From Leisingera sp. S132 (GTDB lineage Bacteria > Pseudomonadota > Alphaproteobacteria > Rhodobacterales > Rhodobacteraceae): 64,000 nt of DNA. The translations under genes and the position numbers were made by a program. Under the pieces are notes generated by a model, which had not been told where the DNA came from, ran no database searches, and was given only the letters and a program-made list of their open reading frames with translations. This document shows positions 52,913-61,999 of the stretch, piece by piece (the first letter of the stretch is position 1; every line of letters begins with the position of its first letter). The stretch spans positions 1,424,001 to 1,488,000 of the forward strand of contig NZ_CP083553.1 in assembly GCF_025144465.1 (NCBI RefSeq). Reading direction: 5' to 3'.

Positions 52913-52936
52913 AGGGGCCTTCGGGCCCCTTTTTCT
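52913..52936 (+). terminator. Terminator of ccdA
   Basis: AGGGGCC-TTC-GGGCCCCT hairpin followed by TTTTTC, 15 bases after the stop. Confidence 0.9.
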
Positions 52937-53007
52937 TGAACCGTCCGGGCCTTACTCTTGCCGGATTGCGCTGCTAGTCTGTGTTGCGAAAGGCAGAGCA
53001 GGTCAGC

Positions 53008-54258
53008 GTGGATCAAACCGGTTCCAACCCAAAGGGAGTGCGCAGGCGGCGGGTGTTCTACATCCCCGGCTATGACCCCATTCATCCGCGCCGCTACCGG
53101 GAGCTCTACCGCAAGGAAGGCGCTGCACAGGCGCGGATTTCCGGCTACAGCCTGACACTCTCTCCGAAACAGACCAAAGGGCCCTACGGCTGGCATGCTG
53201 CCGCGGAGATGGACGGTCAGCGGTCCGAGGCGGACATAGAGGTGCTGGTCTGGTCCGACATTGTGCGCGGCAGCATGGAGGCCTCGATAGCGGGCACTTA
53301 CTGGCAACTGGTGCGGACCGCCTGGATCTATATCTCCACCGGAACGCTGCGGCGGCTGATGCGGCTGCGCAAGGGGCCGGTGATCGCGGCGCTCTACCCG
53401 GTTGGAATGCTGCTGCTGCAGGCGCTTATGGCACTGCTGCTGGCCTGGGGCGTGGCCCATGCGATTGGCATTCTTGCCGGGCTGCTGAGCCTCGGGGGGC
53501 TGGCGGCCGTATTGATGGGCTGGGCCCTTGGTCTTGGCGCGGGCTGCGCGCTGCTGCGTTGGTTCAAAAGGCGCGATGGCAAGTTCTTTGCTTATTACCT
53601 GATGCATGATTACGCGCATACTGCTGCAACCCGCGGCGCCATGGCGCCAGAGATGGAGGCGCGGATGGGCCAGTTCCGCGCTCTGATTGCAGAAGCGTTG
53701 CAGGATCAAAATCTGGAGGAGGTGCTTGTTGTCGGCCATTCCTCAGGTGCCCATCTTGGCATCTCAGTGCTGGCGGACCTTATCCGCGAAGGGCTGCCGC
53801 CGGAACGGCCGTCCCTGGGCTTTCTGACATTGGGACAGGTGGTGCCGATGGTCTCTTTCCTGCCGCGGGCGCGGCGGCTGCGGACTGACTTGAAGTACCT
53901 GTGCCAGCGCCAGGAGCTTGCCTGGGTGGATGTCACGGCGCCAGGCGATGGCTGCGCCTTTGCCCTCTGTGATCCGGTGGCCGTCAGCGGTGTGGCTCCA
54001 AACGGTAAGCGCTGGCCGCTGGTTTTCTCCGCGGCCTTCACCCAGACCCTCAGTCCGGAACGCTGGCAGGAGCTTCGCTGGCGGTTCTTCCGGCTGCATT
54101 TCCAGTACCTCTGCGCCTTTGACCGGCCCGGCGATTATGACTATTTCCGTATCACGGCCGGGCCGCTGACGCTGGCAGACCGTTACAGGGACCGCAAGCC
54201 TTCCCGGTCCCGGATTGACGTGCCGGTCTCGAAATTCACCTCGGTGGCTGCCGAATGA
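53008..54258 (+). CDS. Membrane serine-hydrolase-like protein
   Basis: A 416-residue protein (from GTG; another GTG 27 bases upstream is possible). It opens with RRVFYIPGYDPIHPRRY, has two hydrophobic segments in the middle (about residues 125-185), and then a nucleophile elbow VVGHSSGAHLG near residue 247 of the GxSxG alpha/beta-hydrolase type. Later motifs include FLTLGQVVPM and WVDVTAPGDGCAF, then DPVAVSG. No acid or His can be assigned with certainty. The family is not named with confidence. It overlaps the following P450 by four bases, so the two are probably a functional pair. Confidence 0.75.
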   Translation: MDQTGSNPKGVRRRRVFYIPGYDPIHPRRYRELYRKEGAAQARISGYSLTLSPKQTKGPYGWHAAAEMDGQRSEADIEVLVWSDIVRGSMEASIAGTYWQLVRTAWIYISTGTLRRLMRLRKGPVIAALYPVGMLLLQALMALLLAWGVAHAIGILAGLLSLGGLAAVLMGWALGLGAGCALLRWFKRRDGKFFAYYLMHDYAHTAATRGAMAPEMEARMGQFRALIAEALQDQNLEEVLVVGHSSGAHLGISVLADLIREGLPPERPSLGFLTLGQVVPMVSFLPRARRLRTDLKYLCQRQELAWVDVTAPGDGCAFALCDPVAVSGVAPNGKRWPLVFSAAFTQTLSPERWQELRWRFFRLHFQYLCAFDRPGDYDYFRITAGPLTLADRYRDRKPSRSRIDVPVSKFTSVAAE

Positions 54259-55610
54259 CCCCAGTGCTGCCACCGAAACCATCCGCGCGGCCTGACCGGG
54301 TGTCGCTGCGGCGCTATGTGAAACTGTTCCGCCAGGACATTCTGTCGGCACAGCCTGCCAAGCTTTACCGCGCCTGGATGGCCGAGTTCCGGACGCCGTT
54401 CTTCCTCTCCTTCCTTGTGAACCAGCCGGATCTTGTGAAGCTGCTGCTGAAGGAGCGTCCCGATGATTTTCCAAAGTCGGACCGCATTGCCGAGGGGTTG
54501 AAGCCCTTGCTCGGCAATTCGGTGTTCCTGACCAATGGCGAAGCCTGGAAGCGGCAGAGGCGGATCATTGACCCTGCCTTTGAGGGCGGCAGGCTGAAGG
54601 ACACTTATCCGGCCATGCGGGCGGCGGCGGAGGCTGCTGTGGCCCGGTTGGAAGGGCGGCAGGGGCCGGTGGAGATCGAGGAGGAAACATCGCACGCGGC
54701 AGCAGACGTGATTTTCCGGACACTGTTTTCAATTCCGATCGAACATGAGGTGGCGGGGCAGGTCTTTACCCGCTTCCGTGACTACCAGCGCAGCCAGCCC
54801 TTGCTGAACCTGGCTGCCTTTGTGCCGCTGCCGCGGTGGATGCCGCGGTTTTTCCGCCGCGGAACCCGGCAGAACGCGGCTGAGATCCGGGCGCTGATCG
54901 CACAGCTGACGGCTGAACGAATGGGCGCAATTCAGGCCGGCACCGCGCCGGATGACCTGGCGACCAAGATCATGACCACCCGTGACCCGGAAACCGGCAC
55001 GGCCTTTGATGCAGGCGAAATGGTGGATCAGGTGGCCATCTTCTTCCTGGCGGGTCATGAAACCAGCGCCTCTGCCCTTGCCTGGGCGCTTTATCTGATG
55101 GCGCTGTATCCGGAATGGCAGGAAAAACTGGCGGCCGAGGCGGCCGCGCTGGAGGATGAGAGCTTTGCCGCTGTGTCAAAGCTGAAGATCAGCCGCGATG
55201 TGTTCCGCGAAACATTGCGGCTCTATCCGCCGGTGCCGATGATGGTGCGCCAAGCCGCCTGCCCGGAACGCTTCCGCAACCGGGACGTTCCGAAGGGCGC
55301 GCAGATGGTGCTGAGTCCCTGGCACCTGCACCGGCATGAGCGGCTGTGGGAAAACCCGGATGCCTTCGATCCCGCCCGCTGGGGCACAGAGAACGGCAAG
55401 CAGTGCCAGCGCGACGCCTATATCCCGTTCTCAGCAGGGCCCCGCGTTTGCACCGGGGCAGGATTCGCAATGGTGGAGGGGCCGCTGATCCTTTCGATGA
55501 TCCTGCGGCGGTTCCGGATCGAGCCGGTTGCGGGGAAGGTGCCAGTGCCTGTAGCGCATCTGACAGTGCGGTCGAAGAACGGGATCTGGCTGCATTTAAC
55601 ACCCAGGTAG
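54255..55610 (+). CDS. Cytochrome P450 (CYP102/CYP4-like branch)
   Basis: A 451-residue P450. It has AGHETSASALAW in the I helix near residue 268, ETLRLYPPVPM in the K helix, and the haem loop FSAGPRVCTGAGFAM near residue 398. Its ETLRLYPP and AGHET motifs resemble fatty-acid or eukaryote-like class E P450s more than the P450 at 17908. No reductase domain is fused. Its ATG overlaps the stop of the hydrolase gene by four bases, which suggests that hydrolase and P450 act on one substrate. Confidence 0.93.
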   Translation: MTPVLPPKPSARPDRVSLRRYVKLFRQDILSAQPAKLYRAWMAEFRTPFFLSFLVNQPDLVKLLLKERPDDFPKSDRIAEGLKPLLGNSVFLTNGEAWKRQRRIIDPAFEGGRLKDTYPAMRAAAEAAVARLEGRQGPVEIEEETSHAAADVIFRTLFSIPIEHEVAGQVFTRFRDYQRSQPLLNLAAFVPLPRWMPRFFRRGTRQNAAEIRALIAQLTAERMGAIQAGTAPDDLATKIMTTRDPETGTAFDAGEMVDQVAIFFLAGHETSASALAWALYLMALYPEWQEKLAAEAAALEDESFAAVSKLKISRDVFRETLRLYPPVPMMVRQAACPERFRNRDVPKGAQMVLSPWHLHRHERLWENPDAFDPARWGTENGKQCQRDAYIPFSAGPRVCTGAGFAMVEGPLILSMILRRFRIEPVAGKVPVPVAHLTVRSKNGIWLHLTPR

Positions 55611-55658
55611 CCAAAACTTTTCTGAAAAGTTTTGGCCAAAGTTTTCAGAAAACTTTGG
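55611..55658. repeat. Two tandem palindromes joined by GGCC
   Basis: CCAAAACTTTT-CTG-AAAAGTTTTGG is directly followed by CCAAAGTTTT-CAG-AAAACTTTGG, so that the junction reads GGCC. It fills the gap between the convergent P450 and small-protein genes and may also stop transcription. Confidence 0.8.
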
Positions 55659-55660
55659 CG

Positions 55661-55891
55661 TCAGCACAGCAAACGGACGGGTTCGTTGTTGCAGAAGATG
55701 ATGATCTGCTCGCCGTTTAAGACCGCATGATAGCCGCGGCGCTCTACTTCGGCTTGCAGGCGGGCCAGGCCAACATTGCGCTCGACATCGCGCAGTTTGC
55801 GCCGGACAACACCGCCTGTGCGGGCAGACTTCACATCGAAAATCTGCTGCATCCAAAACTCAGGAGAAACAGTGCGAAACACACGGGCCAT
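55661..55891 (-). CDS. Small conserved protein, paralogue of 62405-62707
   Basis: A 76-residue protein of unknown function. Its core (WMQQIFDVKSARTGGVVRRK, then DVERNVGL, then RRGYHAVLNGEQIIIFCNNEPVRLLC) is closely similar to the protein at 62405. Conserved features are a VVRRK basic motif and a late IIFCN with Cys. It lies 23 bases after the ribbon-helix-helix gene and so belongs to the fumC operon. A nucleic-acid role is only a guess from the basic core. Confidence 0.75.
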   Translation of the reverse strand: MARVFRTVSPEFWMQQIFDVKSARTGGVVRRKLRDVERNVGLARLQAEVERRGYHAVLNGEQIIIFCNNEPVRLLC

Positions 55892-55914
55892 GCGGCCACT
55901 GTCCGGGATCGCGG

Positions 55915-56133
55915 TTAACGCTCCCTTAACCGGCGCAGCACAAACAGCCGGATGGCGGAAGCCAGTCCGCAGTCCTCGCCGCGCGTTTCATCAATTTCAG
56001 CTGCCAAATCATTGATTGCCCGGTCTTCCTGCACTGCGATCTCGCGGAAGGCATCCCAGAAATCATCTTCCAGCGACACCGACGTCCGGTGTCCGCGCAA
56101 GGTCAGGGAGTGCTTCCTGGGGCGGCCGTTCAT
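55915..56133 (-). CDS. Ribbon-helix-helix domain protein
   Basis: A 72-residue protein. The core RTSVSLEDDFWDAFREIAVQEDRAINDLAAEID is a ribbon-helix-helix DNA-binding fold (beta strand then two helices), with a basic N-terminus. Its ATG overlaps the stop of the DUF4169 gene by four bases. It is probably a small regulator; the target is unknown. Confidence 0.85.
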   Translation of the reverse strand: MNGRPRKHSLTLRGHRTSVSLEDDFWDAFREIAVQEDRAINDLAAEIDETRGEDCGLASAIRLFVLRRLRER

Positions 56134-56306
56134 TTGTCGCGCTTGTGATCGTCCAGGCGGCGGGCGTCTTGCGAGTTACGCGCCTTGTCCAGGTCTTTCT
56201 CTGCTTTGGTCCGCCCGAAGGTCACGGCGTTCCGGTCAGCGCGGGCCTTATCCTCGGCCCGCGCTTTTTCTTTCCTGTACCGGTTCAGATTGACCGGCTT
56301 ACCCAT
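56130..56306 (-). CDS. DUF4169 small protein
   Basis: A 58-residue, highly charged protein starting GKPVNLNRYRKEKARAEDK and ending LDDHKRDK, the pattern of DUF4169. It is probably disordered or helical. Its ATG shares one base with the fumC stop and its stop overlaps the next gene, so fumC, DUF4169 and the ribbon-helix-helix gene are translationally coupled. Function is unknown. Confidence 0.85.
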   Translation of the reverse strand: MGKPVNLNRYRKEKARAEDKARADRNAVTFGRTKAEKDLDKARNSQDARRLDDHKRDK

Positions 56307-57700
56307 CAGTCCTTGGGTCCGATCATCTGCTCGGGGCGGACCACGGCGTCAAAGGTTGCCTCATCAACAAAACCCAGAGCAATCGCCTCTTCCTTCAGCG
56401 TGGTGCCGTTCTTGTGGGCGGTCTTGGCAACGGTTGTGGCATTGTCATAACCGATGGTCGGCGCCAGCGCGGTGACCAGCATCAGGCTCTCCTTCATCAG
56501 CTTGTCGATGCGCGGTTTGTTGGCCTCGATGCCCATCAGCATCCGCTCGGTGAAGCTGTCCGCGGCATCGCCCAGGAGCTGGATCGACTGCAGCAGATTA
56601 TAGGACATCATCGGGTTGTAGACGTTCAGCTCGAAATGGCCTTGCGAACCGGCGAATTTGATCGCCGCGTCGTTGCCCATCACATGCGCGGCAACCTGGG
56701 TCAGCGCCTCTGCCTGGGTCGGGTTCACCTTGCCCGGCATGATCGAGGAGCCCGGTTCGTTCTCCGGCAGGATCAGCTCGCCCAGGCCGGAGCGCGGGCC
56801 GGAGCCGAGGAAGCGGATATCATTGGCGATCTTGTAGCAGCTGCCCGCAATGGTGGCGAGTGCACCGGACAGGAACACCATGGCATCATGGGCGGCCAGC
56901 GCCTCGAACTTGTTGGGGGCGGTGACAAAGGGCAGGCCGGTGATCTCGGCCATGTTCGCAGCCACGGTCTCGCCCCAGCCCTTCTGGGTGTTAAGACCGG
57001 TGCCCACGGCAGTGCCGCCCTGTGCCAGCTCATAGATGCCGGGCATTGCCGCCTCGACCCGTGCCAGGCCCTGACGGATCTGATGCGCGTAGCCGCCGAA
57101 TTCCTGGCCCAGGGTCAGCGGAGTCGCGTCCTGGGTGTGGGTGCGGCCGATCTTGATGATATCCTTGAACTCTTCCGCCTTGGCCTCCAGCCCTTCGGCC
57201 AGTTTCGTGAGGCCTGGCACCAGCACGTCGCGCACGGACATCGCTGTGGCGATATGCATGGCGGTGGGGAAGGTGTCGTTGGAGGACTGGCCCATATTGC
57301 AGTGATCGTTCGGGTGCACCGGATCCTTGGTACCGATCACGCCGCCCAGGATCTCAATGGCGCGGTTCGCGATCACCTCGTTGGAATTCATGTTGGACTG
57401 GGTGCCGGAACCGGTCTGCCAGACCACCAGCGGGAAGTTGTCGTCAAACTTGCCCTCAATCACCTCACCCGCTGCCTGGATCACCGCATCGGCGATTTTT
57501 GTGTCCAGCTTGCCAGAAGCCTTGTTGGCCATGGCGCAGGCCTGCTTGATCACGCCGAGCGCGCGCACAATTGCCACCGGCTGCTTTTCCCAGCCGATCG
57601 GGAAATTCATGATCGAACGCTGGGTCTGCGCGCCCCAGTATTTCTCTGCCGGGACTTCAAGCGGGCCAAAACTGTCGGTTTCGGTGCGGGTTGCGGACAT
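56306..57700 (-). CDS. fumC: Class II fumarate hydratase
   Basis: A 464-residue class II fumarase that interconverts fumarate and malate in the TCA cycle. Motifs include [34 protein letters not shown] and [17 protein letters not shown] (catalytic His), with the signature [13 protein letters not shown]. Start [10 protein letters not shown] gives the normal family length; a longer frame upstream adds 51 unrelated residues. It is the first gene of a four-gene unit. Confidence 0.97.
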   Translation of the reverse strand: MSATRTETDSFGPLEVPAEKYWGAQTQRSIMNFPIGWEKQPVAIVRALGVIKQACAMANKASGKLDTKIADAVIQAAGEVIEGKFDDNFPLVVWQTGSGTQSNMNSNEVIANRAIEILGGVIGTKDPVHPNDHCNMGQSSNDTFPTAMHIATAMSVRDVLVPGLTKLAEGLEAKAEEFKDIIKIGRTHTQDATPLTLGQEFGGYAHQIRQGLARVEAAMPGIYELAQGGTAVGTGLNTQKGWGETVAANMAEITGLPFVTAPNKFEALAAHDAMVFLSGALATIAGSCYKIANDIRFLGSGPRSGLGELILPENEPGSSIMPGKVNPTQAEALTQVAAHVMGNDAAIKFAGSQGHFELNVYNPMMSYNLLQSIQLLGDAADSFTERMLMGIEANKPRIDKLMKESLMLVTALAPTIGYDNATTVAKTAHKNGTTLKEEAIALGFVDEATFDAVVRPEQMIGPKD

Positions 57701-57901
57701 CCGTCTGTCTCTCCGTTGAGTATGCGATTGTATGCCGTTTAGCCTGTGCCGGATCTCGGCGCAATTGGCCAGTTGCGCGCAGCATAGCCAAATGGGCCGC
57801 AAGGTATAGTGTTGAATTGGCACAACCGAGCGCGTGCCATTGCCTGAGAACATGCTATGCTTAAGGTGCGGGAAACGGGTTATGCTGTATCCGGAAAGGA
57901 A

Positions 57902-58474
57902 ATGAATGTGCCAATCCGCTTGTGTCTTGAATTGTCATTGAAATCTCTTGCCGCTCTGATCGTGGCAGGCGGAATTCTCGCGGCCGCAGCAGGGCAGGGG
58001 ATTGCAGCCGGGATTGCGCAGTTTGCGGGCGAGTACTCCGGCAGTGTCGAAATCGTCAAGGCCGGCGGCGACACCGATCCGCGCGACATGAGCGTGGTGA
58101 TCCGCGAGGTGAAGAAAGGGTTCACCATAAAATGGACCTCCACGACCGAACGGGATGACGGCAGCAGGAAATCCAAAACCTACGAGATTGAATTCCAGAC
58201 GTCGCGGCGTGACAGTGTCTATTCTGCAGCAATGAAGCGGAATGTCTTTGGTCATGAAGTGCCGCTTGACCCGATGGAAGGCGAACCCTTTGTTTGGGGG
58301 CGGATCACCGGCGACACCCTGACAGTGTTTTCGCTGTTCATACATCCAAACGGCGACTACGAGATGCAGCAGTATGACCGGACGCTGGCGGACGGCGGGC
58401 TGGACCTGGTCTATACGTCCCGTCTGAACGGCGAGCCGCAGCGGCAGCTGAAAACATTCCTCGTCCGGCACTGA
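57902..58474 (+). CDS. Secreted protein of unknown function
   Basis: A 190-residue protein with an N-terminal signal or anchor (about residues 10-35, [20 protein letters not shown]). The mature part is a beta-rich domain with alternating strands ([46 protein letters not shown]). No family is recognised. Start is placed at the ATG after GGAAAGG; a GTG six bases on is equally possible. It is divergent from fumC. Confidence 0.7.
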   Translation: MNVPIRLCLELSLKSLAALIVAGGILAAAAGQGIAAGIAQFAGEYSGSVEIVKAGGDTDPRDMSVVIREVKKGFTIKWTSTTERDDGSRKSKTYEIEFQTSRRDSVYSAAMKRNVFGHEVPLDPMEGEPFVWGRITGDTLTVFSLFIHPNGDYEMQQYDRTLADGGLDLVYTSRLNGEPQRQLKTFLVRH

Positions 58475-58489
58475 AGGCGTGCGTGCCCC

Positions 58490-58522
58490 CCCCAAAAAAA
58501 AGGCAGCCCGCCGGGCTGCCTG
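58490..58522 (-). terminator. Terminator of sspB
   Basis: On the minus strand GGCAGCCC-GGC-GGGCTGCC is followed by eight T residues, 27 bases after the sspB stop. Confidence 0.9.
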
Positions 58523-58548
58523 ATCCTGTGGCCTGAAAGTCAGGCAGG

Positions 58549-59025
58549 TTACTTGCGGAAACTGTCGAGCGACACCACATCCGCGTCCTTTTTCTTGGCC
58601 TCCGTCTGGTCTTCAGCACTGGCAGCATCGTCCTCCGCGTCCGGTTCTGCTGAGTAGACGTCTGCGTCCTCGTCGGCGCTTTCAAACCGCAGACCGAATT
58701 CCACCGAAGGATCCACAAAGGTGCGGATTGCATCATAGGGGATATAAAGAGGCTCAGGCGAGTCGCCGAAGTTCAGCGTGACCCCAAAGCCGTCGTCATC
58801 AACCGTCAGATTGTCAAACCAGTGCTGCATGACGACGGTCATTTCACCCGGGTAGCGGTCGGACAGCCAATCCGCCAGTTCCACGTCCGGATGAGCGGTG
58901 TCGAAGGTTATGAAAAAGTGATGGTTGCCAGGCAAACCATTGTCGGAAACGTCCTGCAGCACGGTCCGGATCAGGCCGCGCATGGCAGAGTGCATCAGGT
59001 TGCCATAGTCGATTTCACGGGACAT
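58549..59025 (-). CDS. sspB: ClpXP adaptor SspB (alpha type)
   Basis: A 158-residue SspB. Residues 1-115 form the substrate-binding fold with NLMHSAMRGLIRTVLQDV, HHFFITFDTAHPDVELADWL and YPGEMTVVMQHWFDNL. An acidic linker follows, and the C-terminus ends VVSLDSFRK, the tail that docks on ClpX. SspB brings ssrA-tagged proteins to ClpXP. The tmRNA gene lies 3 kb away in the same window. Confidence 0.95.
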   Translation of the reverse strand: MSREIDYGNLMHSAMRGLIRTVLQDVSDNGLPGNHHFFITFDTAHPDVELADWLSDRYPGEMTVVMQHWFDNLTVDDDGFGVTLNFGDSPEPLYIPYDAIRTFVDPSVEFGLRFESADEDADVYSAEPDAEDDAASAEDQTEAKKKDADVVSLDSFRK

Positions 59026-59143
59026 GCAGTCACCCTTTGTTCATTTGCTGTTAAGCATAAGAGATTCTGCCGGAAACAAAAGAGCAGCCTTGCGGGCCGC
59101 TCAATTATTTTTACTGCAGAACAGGCCCTGTGACAATCTGCAG

Positions 59144-60415
59144 TCAGCTGATTGCAAACGGTAATTCAGCGATGGCCAGGCCAGCAGCCGCCATCATTGC
59201 CAGCAAGAGCAGCATATTGCCGCGCACGGCCCGCGCCACCAGCGGGGCAAGCAGAACCAGCAACAAGGCTGGCGTGTTCAGGCTGTTCCAGACGGGGACT
59301 GGGATGTGCAGAACGCCAGCCTCAAATACCGTCGTCCCGGCAAAGGCGACATGCATCAGGAACCACATTGTCAGATTCAGGATGACGCCCGCAACAGTGG
59401 CGGTCACGGCCTTCAGCGCCATCCCGAGGCGCGGATGCGATGCGATGCGTTCCACATAGGGCGCAGCCGCAAAGATCCACAGGAAGCAAGGCATGAAGGT
59501 GGACCAAAGCGCCACTGCACCCGCGGCAAGGAACAGGCCGGAACCGCCCGCCTGCAGTCCTGACAGCATGGCGACGAATTGAGTGACCAGGATCAGCGGG
59601 CCGGGGGTGGTTTCTGCCAGCCCCAATGCGTCGATCATCTGGCCGGCGCTGATCCAGCCGAACTGGCTGACCACGGTCTGGCTGACATAGGCCAGCACTG
59701 CATAGGCCCCGCCAAAGGTCACCACGGCGAGCTTGGAAAAAAACCAGCCGATATCCGCCAGGAAGGACGCATCGGACAGGCTCAGGGCAATCAGCGGCAG
59801 CAGCCACAAGGCGCCCCAGAGGGCAATCGTTCGCACGGTGCTGCCATTGCTGGCGGGCGGGGCATGCAGCGCTTCGGGGGCATTGGCGTCCTTGCGCATC
59901 AGGCCGATACAGGCGGCGGCCAGCACCACCAGCGGAAACGGCAGGTTCAGCAGGAACAGCGCGGCAAACCCAAACCCCGCCAGCGCCCAGTCCAACGGCT
60001 GCTTCAGCGCCTTTCCGGCAAGCCGCCGCATGGCCTGCAAGATGATGACAACCACGGCTGCCTTGACTCCCAGGAAGGCCGACTGCACCGCCGGCAGCGT
60101 GCCATAAAGCGCGTAAAGCCAAACCAGGGCTGCAATCACTGCCGCGCCCGGCAGCACAAACAGCAGACCTGCCAGCAGCCCGCCTGCAGTACCGCGCATC
60201 CGCCAGCCGGTATAGGTGGCCAGCTGCATCGCCTCCGGTCCCGGCAAGAGCATGCAGAAACTGAGCCCGCGCAGAAAACTCTCTTCGCTCAGCCAGGGAC
60301 GGTCTTCCACCAGTTCCTTGTGCATCACGGCGATCTGGGCTGCCGGGCCGCCAAAGCTCAGCACGCCGATGCGCCCGAAGACACGGAGCATCTCTGTCCA
60401 GGCGGGCGGGTTCAT
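59144..60415 (-). CDS. chrA: Chromate transporter ChrA
   Basis: A 423-residue two-domain CHR-family transporter with about ten to twelve membrane helices. The repeated motif FGRIGVLSFGGPAAQIA at the start returns as KLAVVTFGGAYAVLAYV near residue 235. The family motif FCMLLPGPEAMQLATYTGW is matched by ALGLAETTPGPLILVTQFV in the second half. It exports chromate. It overlaps the upstream rhodanese-ChrB gene by four bases. Confidence 0.94.
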   Translation of the reverse strand: MNPPAWTEMLRVFGRIGVLSFGGPAAQIAVMHKELVEDRPWLSEESFLRGLSFCMLLPGPEAMQLATYTGWRMRGTAGGLLAGLLFVLPGAAVIAALVWLYALYGTLPAVQSAFLGVKAAVVVIILQAMRRLAGKALKQPLDWALAGFGFAALFLLNLPFPLVVLAAACIGLMRKDANAPEALHAPPASNGSTVRTIALWGALWLLPLIALSLSDASFLADIGWFFSKLAVVTFGGAYAVLAYVSQTVVSQFGWISAGQMIDALGLAETTPGPLILVTQFVAMLSGLQAGGSGLFLAAGAVALWSTFMPCFLWIFAAAPYVERIASHPRLGMALKAVTATVAGVILNLTMWFLMHVAFAGTTVFEAGVLHIPVPVWNSLNTPALLLVLLAPLVARAVRGNMLLLLAMMAAAGLAIAELPFAIS

Positions 60416-61227
60416 GATTTCCGGTCCGCAGGCCAGTCGTGGCCTTCGCCGCGCCCGTCCCGGGCCCAGCGGTATAAAGCGTCATAAAGGATCATGCCTG
60501 CCTCCAGCTGCTCATGGTCGTCCTTGAACTGGCGCGACAGCCCGACCGAGAGTGCGAGCAGCCCTGCAGCCTCGGACGCCAGATCATGCCGGTTGGTGTC
60601 GGCGCCTCTCACAACCCGGGCCAAGGTGTCAAGCGCAGGGGTTCTGAGGCAGAACTCATCCAGCATGGTGTCAAAGGTGCAAAGATCCCCGCGGTGCGAC
60701 CAGAACACATCCTCGACGTCAAAGGGCGTGGCGCCGAAACGTTCAGCCACTCCCGACACTTCGGAAGGAGCAACAAACAGAAACCGTGCCGCCGAATCCG
60801 CGAAGCGGCGGATCAGCCAGGGGCAGGCGATGCGGTCGATCTTGGGACGGTGGCGGGTCACCCAAAGGGTGCTGCCGCGGACAGGGGCGGGCAGGGCGGC
60901 GGCTGGAATGCGCGGCGCGCCGTCCATGCTGCGCCAGCCAAACATGCCGCCTTGCAGATATTCAGCGGCGATCCCGTCGTGGCGCAGCCAGGCTGCGGCG
61001 CCTTGCGACAGCTTGAGGCCCTTCTGGCAGATCAGCACGCATGGCCGCCCGCCAAGGCGTTCCTTGAGATCTTCCATGCCGGTATGCGGGTGCCGGGAGG
61101 AGCCGGGGATCAAATAGGGATCCGCAGCAAAGTCCTCATCGGTGCAGATGTCCACAAGAACCGGCGCATCTGGCGTGCCAATCAGGCGCAAAAGCTGGGC
61201 GGGGGTGATTTCATTCGGGGCAGCCAT
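60412..61227 (-). CDS. Rhodanese-ChrB fusion, chromate resistance protein
   Basis: A 271-residue protein. Residues 1-105 are a rhodanese-like domain with a Cys in the active loop (CVLICQKGLKLSQG) and a LVDICTDEDF strand. Residues 115-265 match the ChrB C-terminal domain (WVTRHRPKIDRIACPWLIRRF, then FDVEDVFWSHRGDLCTFDTML). ChrB proteins regulate or support chromate resistance. Start MAAPNEITP has AGGAG eight bases upstream; an ATG six bases earlier is too close. It is the first gene of the unit with chrA. Confidence 0.88.
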   Translation of the reverse strand: MAAPNEITPAQLLRLIGTPDAPVLVDICTDEDFAADPYLIPGSSRHPHTGMEDLKERLGGRPCVLICQKGLKLSQGAAAWLRHDGIAAEYLQGGMFGWRSMDGAPRIPAAALPAPVRGSTLWVTRHRPKIDRIACPWLIRRFADSAARFLFVAPSEVSGVAERFGATPFDVEDVFWSHRGDLCTFDTMLDEFCLRTPALDTLARVVRGADTNRHDLASEAAGLLALSVGLSRQFKDDHEQLEAGMILYDALYRWARDGRGEGHDWPADRKS

Positions 61228-61247
61228 GGGCATGTCTCCTCGCGAGC

Positions 61248-61267
61248 AAGGTTAACATGCGAACCTT
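61248..61267. promoter_or_regulatory. Inverted repeat upstream of the chromate genes
   Basis: AAGGTT-N8-AACCTT lies 21 bases before the start codon of the rhodanese-ChrB gene and could be an operator. Confidence 0.35.
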
Positions 61268-61359
61268 GGGCTGTCGCCTCACGGGGCGTTCGCGGTTGTC
61301 CCCATGGGCCTCAAAAAAGCGCGTTTGCACCCGCGTTGTCAAGTATTTGCAGGTTTGCG

Positions 61360-61914
61360 TTACCGCAGCCGCTCGCCGGTCATGCAGATGGCCATCGCCT
61401 CCGGCGGCAGCTGGCCAAGCTGTTCGAACATCCTGAAATAATCCATGTTGGAATGCAGTTCCGCGATCTTGCCGTCTGCCACCCGTGCCATGACCTGGCC
61501 GGTGAACTGGAACGCAGTTCCATCCTTGGGATCACTGGTGTCGACCAGCAGACGGACAGAGACCCAGTCCCGTGTTTCCATTGCGTGGGTGAAGGCCACC
61601 CGCATCGGCCCCACCAGATTGCGCAGCGCCGCGACCACTTCGCTGTAGTCGCATTCCGGTTCGGCCAGGGCTGAGACCGCGCCGGAGATCAGCGTGTTTG
61701 GGGTCATCACCTGTGCCACGGCACTCAGGTTGCCTTTGCACCAGACTTCCTGAAACCAGAAATGCAGCAGATGAGTCAGCGGCATGTCTGCGCACCTGTC
61801 CGGGTCAAATGGCGCAGCCATGTTGGGGCAGGCATCCGCTACAGGCTGAGCCGGGCTGTCCGCCGGGGATACCCGTCGCGGCGAAACGTGGAGTGTGCTG
61901 GCGGTTTTGATCAT
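61360..61914 (-). CDS. SnoaL-like (NTF2-fold) protein
   Basis: A 184-residue protein. Residues 60-180 look like an NTF2/SnoaL fold: HLLHFWFQEVWCKGNLSAVAQVMTPNTLI, then VGPMRVAFTHAMETRDWVSVRLLVD and FQFTGQVMARVADGKIAELHSNMDYFRMFEQLGQLP. The last block is typical of polyketide-cyclase-like SnoaL proteins. The first 50 residues are poorly conserved, so a later start is possible. The substrate is unknown. Confidence 0.7.
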   Translation of the reverse strand: MIKTASTLHVSPRRVSPADSPAQPVADACPNMAAPFDPDRCADMPLTHLLHFWFQEVWCKGNLSAVAQVMTPNTLISGAVSALAEPECDYSEVVAALRNLVGPMRVAFTHAMETRDWVSVRLLVDTSDPKDGTAFQFTGQVMARVADGKIAELHSNMDYFRMFEQLGQLPPEAMAICMTGERLR

Positions 61915-61999
61915 GTTTACCCTTAGGGAGCCGGTGTCCGGCCAAAGACGCGGCTGCATCCGGTTGCGTCAAATAATCATGATATCCGGGGAAAGGTAA

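Noticed and set aside
55661-55891. Calling the small paralogues phosphoribosylanthranilate isomerase
   Set aside because: Such a label is attached to some short roseobacter proteins, but 76-100 residues cannot hold the TIM barrel of that enzyme and no TrpF motif is seen.
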